47,122 nucleotides of DNA from Anaerolineales bacterium (lineage in GTDB: Bacteria; Chloroflexota; Anaerolineae; Anaerolineales; Villigracilaceae): the NCBI GenBank assembly GCA_030680795.1, contig JAUXUL010000002.1, positions 1-47,122 of the forward strand. The letters run 5' to 3'. Under the pieces are notes generated by a model. It searched no databases and was not told where the DNA came from. It saw only the letters and a list, made by a program, of their open reading frames with translations. Position 1 is the stretch's first letter. Every line of letters starts with the position of its first letter. Both the position numbers and the translations under genes were made by a program. Shown here piece after piece: positions 1 through 9,528 of this stretch.

Positions 1-1
1 A

Positions 2-1522
2 GGCATCACCCGCGCCATTGCACAGATCATGCTCTCCGACCTGTGCTTTATGATCTACCTGACGGATGACAATAACCAGTTGGTCATCGCCGGCGGATAT
101 GACCTGATCCGTGAGGAAAATTTGGAAGGCGGTTCGCTAAATAAGGAATCCATTCCCATGCTGGCAAATTCGTTACAGCGCGGACGTCCATTGCGAATGC
201 CTGCCAGCAGTACCTCTGCTGATATTAAGGGACTGGGAGATATTCTCGGCTTAACTAATCCCGGTCATATATTGAGCGTACCAATCATGACCTCGGAAAA
301 AAAATCAATGGGCGGCGTGCTTTTGCTTTCCCCATATTCAGACCGAACATGGACTGCGGAAGATCAGGAATACCTTTCGAATATAACCACTCTGCTCGTT
401 CCCATTATCAAACGAAGCCAGAAAGCAAATAAACTTGAAACGCAAAGCGACCAGGCGCGCGCGCAGGTAAAAGAGCTGGAAAACCGCGTGAAGGAACTTG
501 CCAAACAACTAGAAAAGTCCCGCTCAGAGATGAAAAAAAGCGACGCCCAGGAAATGTCTTCCCTGCAGGCCTCACAGGAAGAATCACAACGCATCATTAA
601 GCAGTTACAACTTGAGATTGCGGAATTAATTTCAGGAAAAGATCTGCCTTCTTCATCATCACAAGTAGAGATGGAGAAGGAACAAAAAGAGTCCATGAAG
701 GAATTGGCACTGTTAAAAAACCAACTCGCCGAAGCCAGCCTGAAAACGCAAGAGATGAAAAAAGACCACGCTGAGGTGAAGAGCCCGGAACAGGCTGAGA
801 TGATCGCGTCCATCACACAGGATTTGCGCCAGCCATTATCTTCGATCGTTGGATATACCGAGCTGCTCCTGGGCGAATCAGTGGGAAAACTAGGCGCACT
901 GCAAAGAAAGTTCGTGGAACGCATCAAGTTGTCCACGGAACGCCTCCGCAGTATGACAGATGATATGATCCAGATCACCACTCTGGCAACCGAGTTGAAC
1001 GATCTCAAGCCCGAATCTGTGGACTTGAACTTGATCATTGATGATGCCATGTCCCACACTAGTACACCGGTGCGCGAAAAAAATATTTCCATGCACCTTG
1101 AACTTCCGAAAACGCTTGCGCCCATTCAGGCAGACCGGGAAGCGCTTCAACAGATATTGATCCATTTACTGCAAAATGCAGGGGCGGCAACTCCGTTCGA
1201 AGGCACGATCAGGCTCAAGGTCCAGAAGCAAACCAAAAATGGTCTGGAGTTCATCCTGTTTCAGGTGGCGGATAGCGGCGGAGGGATTGCATCCAAAGAT
1301 CTACCGCGCGTCTTCACCCGTTTTAATCACGCAGACAATGATCTCATCCAGGGTGTCGGTGATACTGGCGCGGGTTTATCGATCGCCAAAACTCTGACAG
1401 AGGCGCAGCATGGGCGTATCTGGGTGGAAAGCGAGCAAGGGGTTGGCACCACAATCAGCGCGCTATTGCCCATTGCCGGTCAAAAAGTATCCGAAAAGAA
1501 AAGAAAAAAAGGTAAAAATTAA
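2..1522 (+). CDS. GAF / degenerate histidine-kinase-like protein, 5' end cut by window
   Basis: The frame is open to the window edge, so the gene begins upstream; the first ATG seen (29) is inside a GAF-like sensor domain. Numbering from that ATG: GAF-like domain about 1-128, long charged coiled coil about 135-255, HisKA-like helices about 258-325, HATPase_c domain about 370-485 with an N-box (HLLQNAG), G1 (ADSGGGI) and G2 (GDTGAGLSIA). The H-box reads TQDLRQPL, so the phospho-accepting His is Gln264. By family knowledge such a protein can bind ATP but cannot autophosphorylate in the usual way; it may act as a regulatory pseudokinase or phosphatase-like partner. The stop overlaps the next start (TAATG), implying translational coupling with the LysM gene. 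The domain assignment is firm; the function is inferred. Confidence 0.85.
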   Translation, partial: GITRAIAQIMLSDLCFMIYLTDDNNQLVIAGGYDLIREENLEGGSLNKESIPMLANSLQRGRPLRMPASSTSADIKGLGDILGLTNPGHILSVPIMTSEKKSMGGVLLLSPYSDRTWTAEDQEYLSNITTLLVPIIKRSQKANKLETQSDQARAQVKELENRVKELAKQLEKSRSEMKKSDAQEMSSLQASQEESQRIIKQLQLEIAELISGKDLPSSSSQVEMEKEQKESMKELALLKNQLAEASLKTQEMKKDHAEVKSPEQAEMIASITQDLRQPLSSIVGYTELLLGESVGKLGALQRKFVERIKLSTERLRSMTDDMIQITTLATELNDLKPESVDLNLIIDDAMSHTSTPVREKNISMHLELPKTLAPIQADREALQQILIHLLQNAGAATPFEGTIRLKVQKQTKNGLEFILFQVADSGGGIASKDLPRVFTRFNHADNDLIQGVGDTGAGLSIAKTLTEAQHGRIWVESEQGVGTTISALLPIAGQKVSEKKRKKGKN

Positions 1523-2259
1523 TGCGGAGACCCCGAGATTTTGGGTATACGCTGATTGTCGCTTTGATCTCGATCGGATTGGTGATCGGGGCATTGTCCA
1601 TTTCACTTGTGGAGTTCCTACCAGAGACGGCTCCCGCTTCGACCGATTATCTGCTTCCATCTCCCGTACCTGTTACCGCCACCTCCACCATACCGTCAAC
1701 TTTTACGCCCCTGCCAGGGTCGGAATTTTCGACATTAACAGCCAATCCAATATTTACCAATATCGTTATGCCAAGTTCATGCCCGCCTCCTCAAGGCTGG
1801 GGACAAATTTTTATTCAAGGCAGTGATACGATTGACAGCATCGCCGCACGTTACCGCATCAACAGGGATGAATTGAAAACTTCCAATTGCCTATCGAGCG
1901 ATCACCTCGTCACAGGCACTATCCTGTATGTGCCGCCAGCGCCAAGGAATACACCGGTTGTATGTTTTCAAGGCGCGGCTGGATGGGTTAAAACCTATGT
2001 TGTAAAATCTGGTGATACTCTCTACGCAATTGCATCAAATCATTACACAACCGCAGGTATATTACAAAACGTCAACTGCAGAAAAGGCGATCTTATTTAC
2101 CCAGGCGAACCACTCTGGGTTCCAAATGTAGCCACGCGCACGCCATATCCAACTCCATTGCCCGGCAATACGGTCACACCTTATCCCACCAATCCATTGA
2201 CTCAAACAGCCCTGCCTTTTACAGCCACAATAGTACCAATTAATACACCCACCCCCTGA
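1522..2259 (+). CDS. Membrane-anchored protein with two LysM domains
   Basis: This 245-residue protein has one N-terminal hydrophobic segment (about 9-31) that acts as a signal anchor. A Pro/Thr/Ser-rich linker follows, then two LysM motifs at about 96-138 and 158-201 (the second contains VVKSGDTLYAIA), and a Thr/Pro-rich tail to the C-terminus. LysM domains bind N-acetylglucosamine-containing glycans such as peptidoglycan, so the protein probably sits outside the membrane attached to the wall. Several cysteines (87, 123, 148, 186) could pair in the exported domain. It overlaps the upstream kinase-like gene by one base and precedes an LCP protein, forming an envelope-related group. No enzymatic domain is visible, so a structural or docking role is the safest reading. 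Confidence 0.85.
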   Translation: MRRPRDFGYTLIVALISIGLVIGALSISLVEFLPETAPASTDYLLPSPVPVTATSTIPSTFTPLPGSEFSTLTANPIFTNIVMPSSCPPPQGWGQIFIQGSDTIDSIAARYRINRDELKTSNCLSSDHLVTGTILYVPPAPRNTPVVCFQGAAGWVKTYVVKSGDTLYAIASNHYTTAGILQNVNCRKGDLIYPGEPLWVPNVATRTPYPTPLPGNTVTPYPTNPLTQTALPFTATIVPINTPTP

Positions 2260-2306
2260 AAACAGGTTCACTCCGCGCGGTTATCCCTATGAACTCGACA
2301 AAATAA

Positions 2307-3818
2307 ATGAAGGCATATTCTCGCTATCTACTTTTTGTCATTCTTGCCGTTTTAATATCAGCATGCGTGGAATCACCATCAGCGCCTGAACAGGCGCTTT
2401 TGCCATTTATGCTGATCACATCCGCGCCGAACGCAACCGCCACTCCCACTCCATTTCAACCGTCCCTTTTCACGCCGACACAGCCTGCGCTTTATGCGTT
2501 TGACTCTAATGCACCTGCGCCTCAATTCAATCTTCCATCCGAGACGCCGTCGCCCACCCCTGTGCCCCCGATCGAATTGACAGCGACCATCAGTATCGAT
2601 CAACTTTTCCCCACCCAAGCTGCTCCACCTGCGCAGGCTCCGGCCATCAACCCCACCGCCCTGCCACCGCTCACAGATAACGAGACCATCAACTTCCTGC
2701 TCATCGGCTCAGATAAACGCCCCGGCTCATCTTACCGAACCGATACGCTCGTCATTGCCATCCTCTGGCCCAAAGAGGGACAGGTCTCACTGATCTCCAT
2801 CCCGCGCGACTTGTGGATCTACATCCCCACGGTTGGTATGCAGCGCATCAACACCGCCTATCAAAGCGGGGAGGTGTACGGCGGCTACCCCGGCGGCGGA
2901 GCGGGTCTCTTGAAAGAAAGCATTGCATACAACCTCGGTATCCGCATTGACCATACTGCCATGGTCGAATTTGACGGCTTTCGCCGCATCGTGGATACCC
3001 TCGGCGGAGTTGATCTGCCTGTCTCATGTGCCTTCACCGACTGGCGATTAATTGACCCGTCCTATGACCAAAATAACGAGAATAATTGGTGGCTTTATAC
3101 GGTCGGCCCAGGCCAGGTGCACATGGATGGCGACCTTGCGCTTTGGTACGCCCGCTCGCGCTCAAAATCCAACGACTTTGACAGAGGCCGCCGCCAGCAG
3201 GAAGTACTGCGTACCATCTTCCAAAAGGCCTTGCAAACAAATACCTTCAGCAAAATTCCACAACTATACAATGACCTGGCCAGCACCGTTGTTACAGACC
3301 TCGGTCTCGCTGATATGCTGCGCATGGCTCCGTTTGCGGTCAACTTCACAAACGCAAATATTCGCGGCTATTACATCCGCCCGCCCTACGTCAGTTCATG
3401 GACAACCCCTGGCGGAGCGTCTGTCCTTTTGCCCAATCAAGCCGAACTCGAACAAATGCTGATCGAAGCTACAACCCTATCAACCTATGCAGTTACCCGC
3501 CAAACCATTACTGTCGAAGTACAAAACGGCGCCCGCTTCGACACCCTCGATGCTCTCGCTTCATCTCGCCTAAATTTTGCAGGCTATCAAACCATAATTG
3601 GGAGCGCCGACCGCCGCGACTATACATCTTCCGTCATTGTGGATTTCACACCCGGGCAGGATGCCACTCAAAGACAGACGCTCATCTCCACCCTCGGATT
3701 GTATGCTTCGCAGGCAAATGTACTTTCTCTACCTGACGCAAATAACCCAGCGCAATACCGCGTCATCCTCGGTTCAGATTATGAACCATGTTTCCAGCCT
3801 GAAGACCTCTCTCATTAA
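2307..3818 (+). CDS. LytR-CpsA-Psr (LCP) family lipoprotein
   Basis: The 503-residue protein starts with a lipoprotein signal whose lipobox ends at Cys20 (ISAC). A Pro/Thr-rich spacer runs to about 120. The LCP domain (about 127-310) contains the family's phosphate-binding arginines and acidic residues: SDKRPGSSYRTDTL (136-149), SIPRDLW (164-170), YARSRSKSNDFDRGRRQ (281-297). A LytR_C-like domain occupies about 405-495. LCP enzymes transfer lipid-linked glycopolymers onto peptidoglycan or proteins outside the membrane. No strong Shine-Dalgarno sequence precedes the ATG at 2307; it is chosen because it gives a complete signal peptide. The gap of 47 bases after the LysM gene suggests co-transcription. 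Confidence 0.9.
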   Translation: MKAYSRYLLFVILAVLISACVESPSAPEQALLPFMLITSAPNATATPTPFQPSLFTPTQPALYAFDSNAPAPQFNLPSETPSPTPVPPIELTATISIDQLFPTQAAPPAQAPAINPTALPPLTDNETINFLLIGSDKRPGSSYRTDTLVIAILWPKEGQVSLISIPRDLWIYIPTVGMQRINTAYQSGEVYGGYPGGGAGLLKESIAYNLGIRIDHTAMVEFDGFRRIVDTLGGVDLPVSCAFTDWRLIDPSYDQNNENNWWLYTVGPGQVHMDGDLALWYARSRSKSNDFDRGRRQQEVLRTIFQKALQTNTFSKIPQLYNDLASTVVTDLGLADMLRMAPFAVNFTNANIRGYYIRPPYVSSWTTPGGASVLLPNQAELEQMLIEATTLSTYAVTRQTITVEVQNGARFDTLDALASSRLNFAGYQTIIGSADRRDYTSSVIVDFTPGQDATQRQTLISTLGLYASQANVLSLPDANNPAQYRVILGSDYEPCFQPEDLSH

Positions 3819-3980
3819 ACATGATCCGCAATAACAGGTAGATGGCCGCCTTGAACGATTTTTCCAGAAGAACCTGGTAAATATTTGTATCCTTTTTGAA
3901 CGGAAAGATGATACACTTTGATTTTATGGTACCGTGTCCTTGGGTGTTCGAACTGTTGAGTTTCACAACAGGAAACCTGA

Positions 3981-4241
3981 ATGTATATCGCGATCTCTCT
4001 CAGCAAACAACTATGCTCACAATCGAGAATATTGGGTTTCTTTGCCATACTTTTACTCGGAATTATCGTCTATATCACGGGGCATAAACTTTCTTTCTCA
4101 ATCTTCCATCTGATACCGATCTTCATTATCACCTGCCTTTCAGGGAGCAGTGCTGGAGCGCCCACTGGATGGGTGTCCCTACAGCCAAGGCTTGCCCCTG
4201 AACCAGGACGCCCAAGTCCTGCCTGCACACATCCACAATAA
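3981..4241 (+). pseudogene. Truncated membrane-sensor N-terminus (kinase/GGDEF type)
   Basis: The 86-codon frame begins with about 55 residues that look like the first two membrane helices of a bacterial sensor (LGFFAILLLGIIVYITGHKL, then SFSIFHLIPIF). The pattern of a helix, then TG-x-LSFSIFxLIPI, is typical of membrane-bound sensor kinases and diguanylate cyclases. From about 4140 the reading turns into a Pro/Gly-rich stretch without family character and stops at 4241, shortly before the poly-C tract. The remaining 3819-4317 gap shows no other gene. I read this as the surviving 5' end of a larger sensor gene; a genuine small membrane protein is the alternative. Confidence 0.45.
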
Positions 4242-4252
4242 AATTTTTTATA

Positions 4253-4269
4253 CCCCCCCCCCCCCCCCC
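4253..4269 (+). repeat. Poly-C tract, 17 bases
   Basis: Seventeen consecutive C residues lie about 50 bases upstream of the histidine kinase start at 4318. Long homopolymers change length by slippage and in some bacteria alter promoter spacing. They are also common errors or joining points in assemblies. Confidence 0.9.
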
Positions 4270-4317
4270 GAACATTTGTTCTAATTTTATACGAGCTTAT
4301 CAGCCTCGGAGTAATAA

Positions 4318-5519
<1,202 letters not shown>

Positions 5520-5523
<4 letters not shown>

Positions 5524-6284
5524 GCGCAAAAATCCTCGTCGTGGACGACAACCCCACCAATCTCAAGCTCGTCTCTGACGTGCTCGAGTTCGAGGGCTAC
5601 GATATCCTCAAGGCCGTGGACGCCGAGAAGGCGCAGGTCGTCCTTGCCGCCACCCTGCCCGACCTCATCCTCATGGACATCGCCCTGCCCGGCATGGACG
5701 GACTCACGCTCACGCGCAAACTCAAGGCCGAGGAGCGCACCCGCGGCATCCGTATCGTCGCGCTCACGGCCTTCGCCATGAAAGGCGACGACCAGAAGGC
5801 GTTCGACGCCGGTTGCGACGGCTACATCGCCAAGCCCATTGACACGCGCAAGCTGCCCGACCAGGTGGCCGAGTTTCTGGCTCGCGCAAGCGGTCAATCA
5901 CGTAGAAGCCGCATGAAAATCCTCGTCATCGAAGACCACGCTGTGGATCTCAAGCTCGCGGATCTCGTCCTGAGCACCGCCGGCTACGATGTCATCACGG
6001 CCGAGGCTGCCAAGCATTCCATTGCCGCCATCCAAAAAGACCGCCCGCAGCTCATCTTCCTCGACCTCGACCTGCCGGACATGGACGGCCTCACGCTGGC
6101 CCGCAAGCTCAAGGCCGACCCCGACACGCGCGACATCCACGTCGTTGCTGTCACCTGCTATCCCGAACAATATCCGAAGGCCACCGCCCTGGCTGCCGGG
6201 TGCGATGCCTACCTTATGAAGCCGATCAACACACGTGAACTTTCCGACCAACTCACCGCCGTCGCCGAAGGAGGCACCCCATGA
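5520..6284 (+). CDS. Double receiver-domain response regulator
   Basis: The 254-residue protein consists of two CheY-like receivers and nothing else. REC1 (about 4-122) has acidic pair Asp9-Asp10, phospho-acceptor Asp53 (LMDIALPGMDG), a conserved Thr (ALTAF) and a Lys (AKPID). REC2 (about 132-250) has its own Met-Lys-Ile start-like sequence at 5913, acidic residues Glu138-Asp139, phospho-acceptor Asp182 (LDLDLPDMDG) and Lys in MKPIN. It lies in a four-base overlap with the kinase before it and the HD-GYP gene after it, so it probably relays phosphate between them. The internal ATG at the REC2 border suggests that two stand-alone receiver genes became fused. Confidence 0.9.
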
Positions 6285-8224
6285 ACCTCCTCATCGTTGA
6301 CGACATCCCCACCGACCTGAAGCTGCTCTGCGTGCAGCTCGAAGCCGAAGGCCACGTAGTCTTCGTGGCCCATGACGGCGTGGACGCGCTCGCTCTGCTG
6401 GAGCGTCAGCGCGTGGACGTGGTCATCTCCGACGTCCTCATGCCGCGGATGGACGGCTACCGGCTCTGTCACGAAATCCGCAAGCACGCGCGCCTGCACG
6501 ACCTGCCCATCATTATCTACACGTTCACCTACACCTCGCCGGGCGATGAGAAGCTGGCGCTGGACGTGGGCGCGGACAAATACCTGAAGAAGCCCGCCTC
6601 CGTCGAAACCATCATCACTACGCTGCACGAAGTCATCGCCATGCCCCACGCCGCGTCGCGCCCCGAGGCGCTGCAGGAAATCGAAGTGCTCAAGGAATAC
6701 AGCGAGCGGCTGGTGTCCAAGCTGGCGGAGAAGAACAGCGAGTTGATAGCCTCAGAGGTCAAGTTTCGCTCCTTGGTTGAGCAATCCATCGTCGGCATTT
6801 ACATCGCTCAGGATGACCAGCTCGTTTACGTGAATCCATCGATGACGGAAATCTTCGGTTGGTCGGAGAAGGAGATGGCTTCACGGACGGTCTACGACTT
6901 CATCGTGCCGGAAGACCATGCATTGGTGCGCGAATACATCCGCAAGCGGATTTCCGGCGAGGTGCCGGGCGTCCACTATTCTCTGCGGATGCTCCACCAG
7001 TCTGGGGCCGTGTTGGAGATCGACCTTCACGGCAGCCGGACGGAGTACAACGGACGGCCCGCGATGATGGGGATGCTGCTGGATATCACTGACCGCAAGC
7101 GGGCGGAAGAAAGAATTCAACGCCAACTCGAGCATCTCACCGCCCTGAGCGCCATAGATCGAGTCATCACATCTAGTTTTGACTTACGCCTCATCTTTTC
7201 AGAGATTCTCAAGCATGTAACGACAGAACTTGGCATTGATGCGGCTGACATTCTGGTATTGAACTCCAGTTTGCAGATGTTGGAATTTAGCGCCGGGCGC
7301 GGCTTCCGCACCAAAGCCGCCGAAAAGGCGCAAGTCCGTTTGGGCGAGAGCCACGCCGGGCGCGTCGCACTGGAACGGCAACTCGTCAAAATCCTGAATC
7401 TGAAAGATCAACCTGACAATTTGCTTCTGAGCAAACGTCTGGCGGGCGAGGATTTTGTTTGCTACTACGGCGTACCGCTGATCGCCAAGGGACAGGTCAA
7501 GGGCGTGCTGGAAGTCTTCCATCGCACTGCGCTCGAACCCGACGCAGAATGGCTCGACTTTCTCAATGCACTCGCCGAGCAGACGGCGATTGCAATTGAT
7601 AATGCCACGCTGTTTGACCGTCTGCAACGCTCCAACTCGGAACTCGTCTTGGCTTACGACGCGACCATCGAGGGCTGGTCGCGCGCGCTCGACCTGCGTG
7701 ACAAGGAAACCGAAGGACACTCCCAACGTGTGACGGCGCTGACCTTGAAACTCGCCCGCGCATCCGGCATGACCGAAGCAGAATTGGTACACGTGCGGCA
7801 CGGCGCGCTCCTGCATGACATCGGCAAAATGGGCGTGCCAGATCACATTCTTCTCAAGCCAGGTTCGCTAACCGACGAAGAATGGGTTGCCATGCGTAAG
7901 CACCCACAATTGGCTTTTGAACTCCTTTCACCGATCGCGTATCTGCGAGATGCGCTTGACATCCCATATTGTCATCACGAAAAATGGGACGGCACGGGCT
8001 ATCCACGCGGGCTCAAGGGAGAGCAAATCCCGCTGTCCGCGCGCATCTTTGCCATCGTGGACGCGTGGGATGCGCTGCGCTCAGATCGTCCGTACCGCGT
8101 GGCGTGGTCGAGAGAAAAAGTGATCGAACACATCAAAGCCGGCAGCGGATCGCATTTTGATCCGCAAGTGGTGGATGCGTTTTTAGTGAATATGGAGGCT
8201 GTCTCGCAGAAAAAGAAAACTTAA
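6281..8224 (+). CDS. REC-PAS-GAF-HD-GYP cyclic-di-GMP phosphodiesterase
   Basis: Domains of this 647-residue protein in order: receiver (about 1-120, phospho-acceptor Asp51 in VVISDVLMPRMDG), PAS (about 155-275, ending ITDRKRAEE), GAF (about 290-440), HD-GYP (about 460-640). The HD motif is at His512-Asp513 (LLHDIGK), the paired histidines at 565-566, and GYP at 573-575 (WDGTGYPRG). HD-GYP proteins hydrolyse cyclic di-GMP, so phosphorylation by the upstream kinase could lower this messenger. The gene is the last of the operon and overlaps the double receiver by four bases. Base use changes from GC-rich in the receiver to typical local use by the GAF domain (about 7100), as if domains of different origin were joined. 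Confidence 0.92.
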   Translation: MNLLIVDDIPTDLKLLCVQLEAEGHVVFVAHDGVDALALLERQRVDVVISDVLMPRMDGYRLCHEIRKHARLHDLPIIIYTFTYTSPGDEKLALDVGADKYLKKPASVETIITTLHEVIAMPHAASRPEALQEIEVLKEYSERLVSKLAEKNSELIASEVKFRSLVEQSIVGIYIAQDDQLVYVNPSMTEIFGWSEKEMASRTVYDFIVPEDHALVREYIRKRISGEVPGVHYSLRMLHQSGAVLEIDLHGSRTEYNGRPAMMGMLLDITDRKRAEERIQRQLEHLTALSAIDRVITSSFDLRLIFSEILKHVTTELGIDAADILVLNSSLQMLEFSAGRGFRTKAAEKAQVRLGESHAGRVALERQLVKILNLKDQPDNLLLSKRLAGEDFVCYYGVPLIAKGQVKGVLEVFHRTALEPDAEWLDFLNALAEQTAIAIDNATLFDRLQRSNSELVLAYDATIEGWSRALDLRDKETEGHSQRVTALTLKLARASGMTEAELVHVRHGALLHDIGKMGVPDHILLKPGSLTDEEWVAMRKHPQLAFELLSPIAYLRDALDIPYCHHEKWDGTGYPRGLKGEQIPLSARIFAIVDAWDALRSDRPYRVAWSREKVIEHIKAGSGSHFDPQVVDAFLVNMEAVSQKKKT

Positions 8225-8383
8225 ATTCAAGTAATTAGGAATGCACTTTTTCCTCACCCCGAATATGACTCTTTTTCACGGCGGTGGCGGCCGGGCGGCG
8301 CTATGAGCTGGGAGGTTGAGCCTATTGGAAGCCTGTCGAAATGGTGAAGGCATTTCATCCTATCTACTTAATTTAGATAGAGT

Positions 8384-8508
8384 CAGGACTTTCGCTTGTC
8401 ATTCTGAGCGTCAGCGAAGAATCTCCGAGATTATCGTAGAGACCGTTCCCCTTCACTATCGTTCAGGGTCAGGGTGACATGAATAATCGAGGCTGAGCGA
8501 AAGTCCTG
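8384..8508. repeat. Intergenic palindromic repeat
   Basis: Perfect 13-bp inverted ends (CAGGACTTTCGCT at 8384-8396 and its complement at 8496-8508) enclose a second, imperfect inverted pair beginning TGTCATTCTGAG and ending TCAGGGTGACA. This is the architecture of a mobile REP/MITE-like intergenic element; no transposase is nearby. Confidence 0.7.
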
Positions 8509-8524
8509 AGAGTTTATTATCCAG

Positions 8525-8553
8525 TTGACAACCCCCGCCAGATTGGTTAAACT
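8525..8553 (+). promoter_or_regulatory. Sigma-70-type promoter of the recombinase-like gene
   Basis: TTGACA at 8525-8530, a 17-base spacer and TAAACT at 8548-8553, about 40 bases before the start codon. TATACG slightly downstream is an alternative -10. Confidence 0.6.
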
Positions 8554-8592
8554 ATACGAAAAGACTATGCGCTATCGCGTAAGGATAACCTA

Positions 8593-9492
8593 ATGGAAAA
8601 AACATCTGATTCCGCCCATATTTCAGCGAAGACCTTGCTTCCCGGCGCAATCAACGGCTGGGAAATGTTCCTCCACGACCAGGGACGATCCCCAAACACC
8701 ATCAAAGCCTTCCTGTCCGATGTCCGTCTGCTTAATAAATTCGCCGCGCCAGACCAGCCCATTGGCGGGATCACCACAGATGACATCAATCGCTTCTTTG
8801 CATGGATGGAAAAAGAACGCGGGATACCATGCAGCCCCAAAACCCTCTCTCGCCGAATCACCTCTGTAAAATCATTCTTCCGCTGGCTCCATCAGCATGG
8901 CACGCTGACGATTGACCCCGCAGAAAAAGTCCTGCAACGATCTGCCATCAGCCCCCTTCCTCAAGCCCTGACAGAAGAAGAGTATGAAGCCGTCGTTCTC
9001 GCCGCAGACCGACATCGCCGTGAGAAGAAACCAGATGCCCGCCCTTACACCCTGGTTCATCTCCTGCTGACCACAGCCATCAAAAAAAGCGAATGTCTCG
9101 GCATTCACATCAATCACATCGATCTCGACGCGCAGAATGGCGCGCATCTTTTTGTGCGCTATGCCAGCCCTGCCAATCGTTATAAGGAACGAAAGATAGA
9201 ACTGGAAGAGGATTGGAGCACTGCCTACAAGGAATACCTCGCTCAATACCAGCCTGTCGATCAGGTTTTTCCATGGTCGCCGCGCAGACTGGAATACCTG
9301 CTTGAAGATATTGGCGAAGAAGCAGGTCTTACCAAACACCTGTCCTTCGATATGTGCCGCTGGACATGCGCCCTGCGTGATTATCAATCAGGCATCGAGT
9401 CAGATAAGATCCGCCAAAAACTAGGCGTTTCCAAGATCCAATGGCGGGAATTATTCATAAAACTAAAACAACTTAATGGCGAAATAAAATAA
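8593..9492 (+). CDS. Tyrosine recombinase/integrase-like protein, probably inactive
   Basis: The 299-residue protein has the two-domain plan of XerC/D-type recombinases: an N-terminal core-binding domain (about 18-108, with SPNTIKAFLSDVRLL) and a C-terminal catalytic fold (about 125-290). The catalytic set is largely lost. The first Arg of the TGLR-x-SE motif is Lys164 (TTAIKKSE); the HxLRH box reads DMCRWT, keeping only Arg256; the LGH box reads LGV (277-279); and no Tyr stands at the nucleophile position near residue 288 (Phe). It may bind DNA without cleaving it. It has its own promoter and a strong terminator, so it looks expressed rather than decayed. An alternative is a recent pseudoenzyme left by an integrated element, but no attachment repeats were seen. 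Confidence 0.75.
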   Translation: MEKTSDSAHISAKTLLPGAINGWEMFLHDQGRSPNTIKAFLSDVRLLNKFAAPDQPIGGITTDDINRFFAWMEKERGIPCSPKTLSRRITSVKSFFRWLHQHGTLTIDPAEKVLQRSAISPLPQALTEEEYEAVVLAADRHRREKKPDARPYTLVHLLLTTAIKKSECLGIHINHIDLDAQNGAHLFVRYASPANRYKERKIELEEDWSTAYKEYLAQYQPVDQVFPWSPRRLEYLLEDIGEEAGLTKHLSFDMCRWTCALRDYQSGIESDKIRQKLGVSKIQWRELFIKLKQLNGEIK

Positions 9493-9498
9493 TAATAT

Positions 9499-9528
9499 CC
9501 CCGTCAAGTTTATTGACGGGGTTCTTCA
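9499..9528. terminator. Bidirectional intrinsic terminator
   Basis: A 9-bp perfect stem (CCCCGTCAA, loop GTTTA, TTGACGGGG) at 9499-9521 is followed by a T-rich run on both strands. It sits between two convergent genes, and the tilS stop codon (9510-9512) lies within the stem-loop. Confidence 0.85.

Larger units (their letters stand above)
8225..8592. other. Intergenic region rich in short repeats, no gene
   Basis: No coding frame of interest is present. The stretch holds a REP-like piece near 8332-8351, a 7-bp hairpin (CTATCTA at 8360-8366 with TAGATAG at 8374-8380), the nested repeat at 8384-8508, and the promoter of the next gene. Confidence 0.6.

Noticed and set aside
8593-9492. Evidence for a complete integrated element next to the recombinase-like gene
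   Set aside because: No tRNA gene, attachment repeats, excisionase or phage genes are visible, and the recombinase appears catalytically dead.
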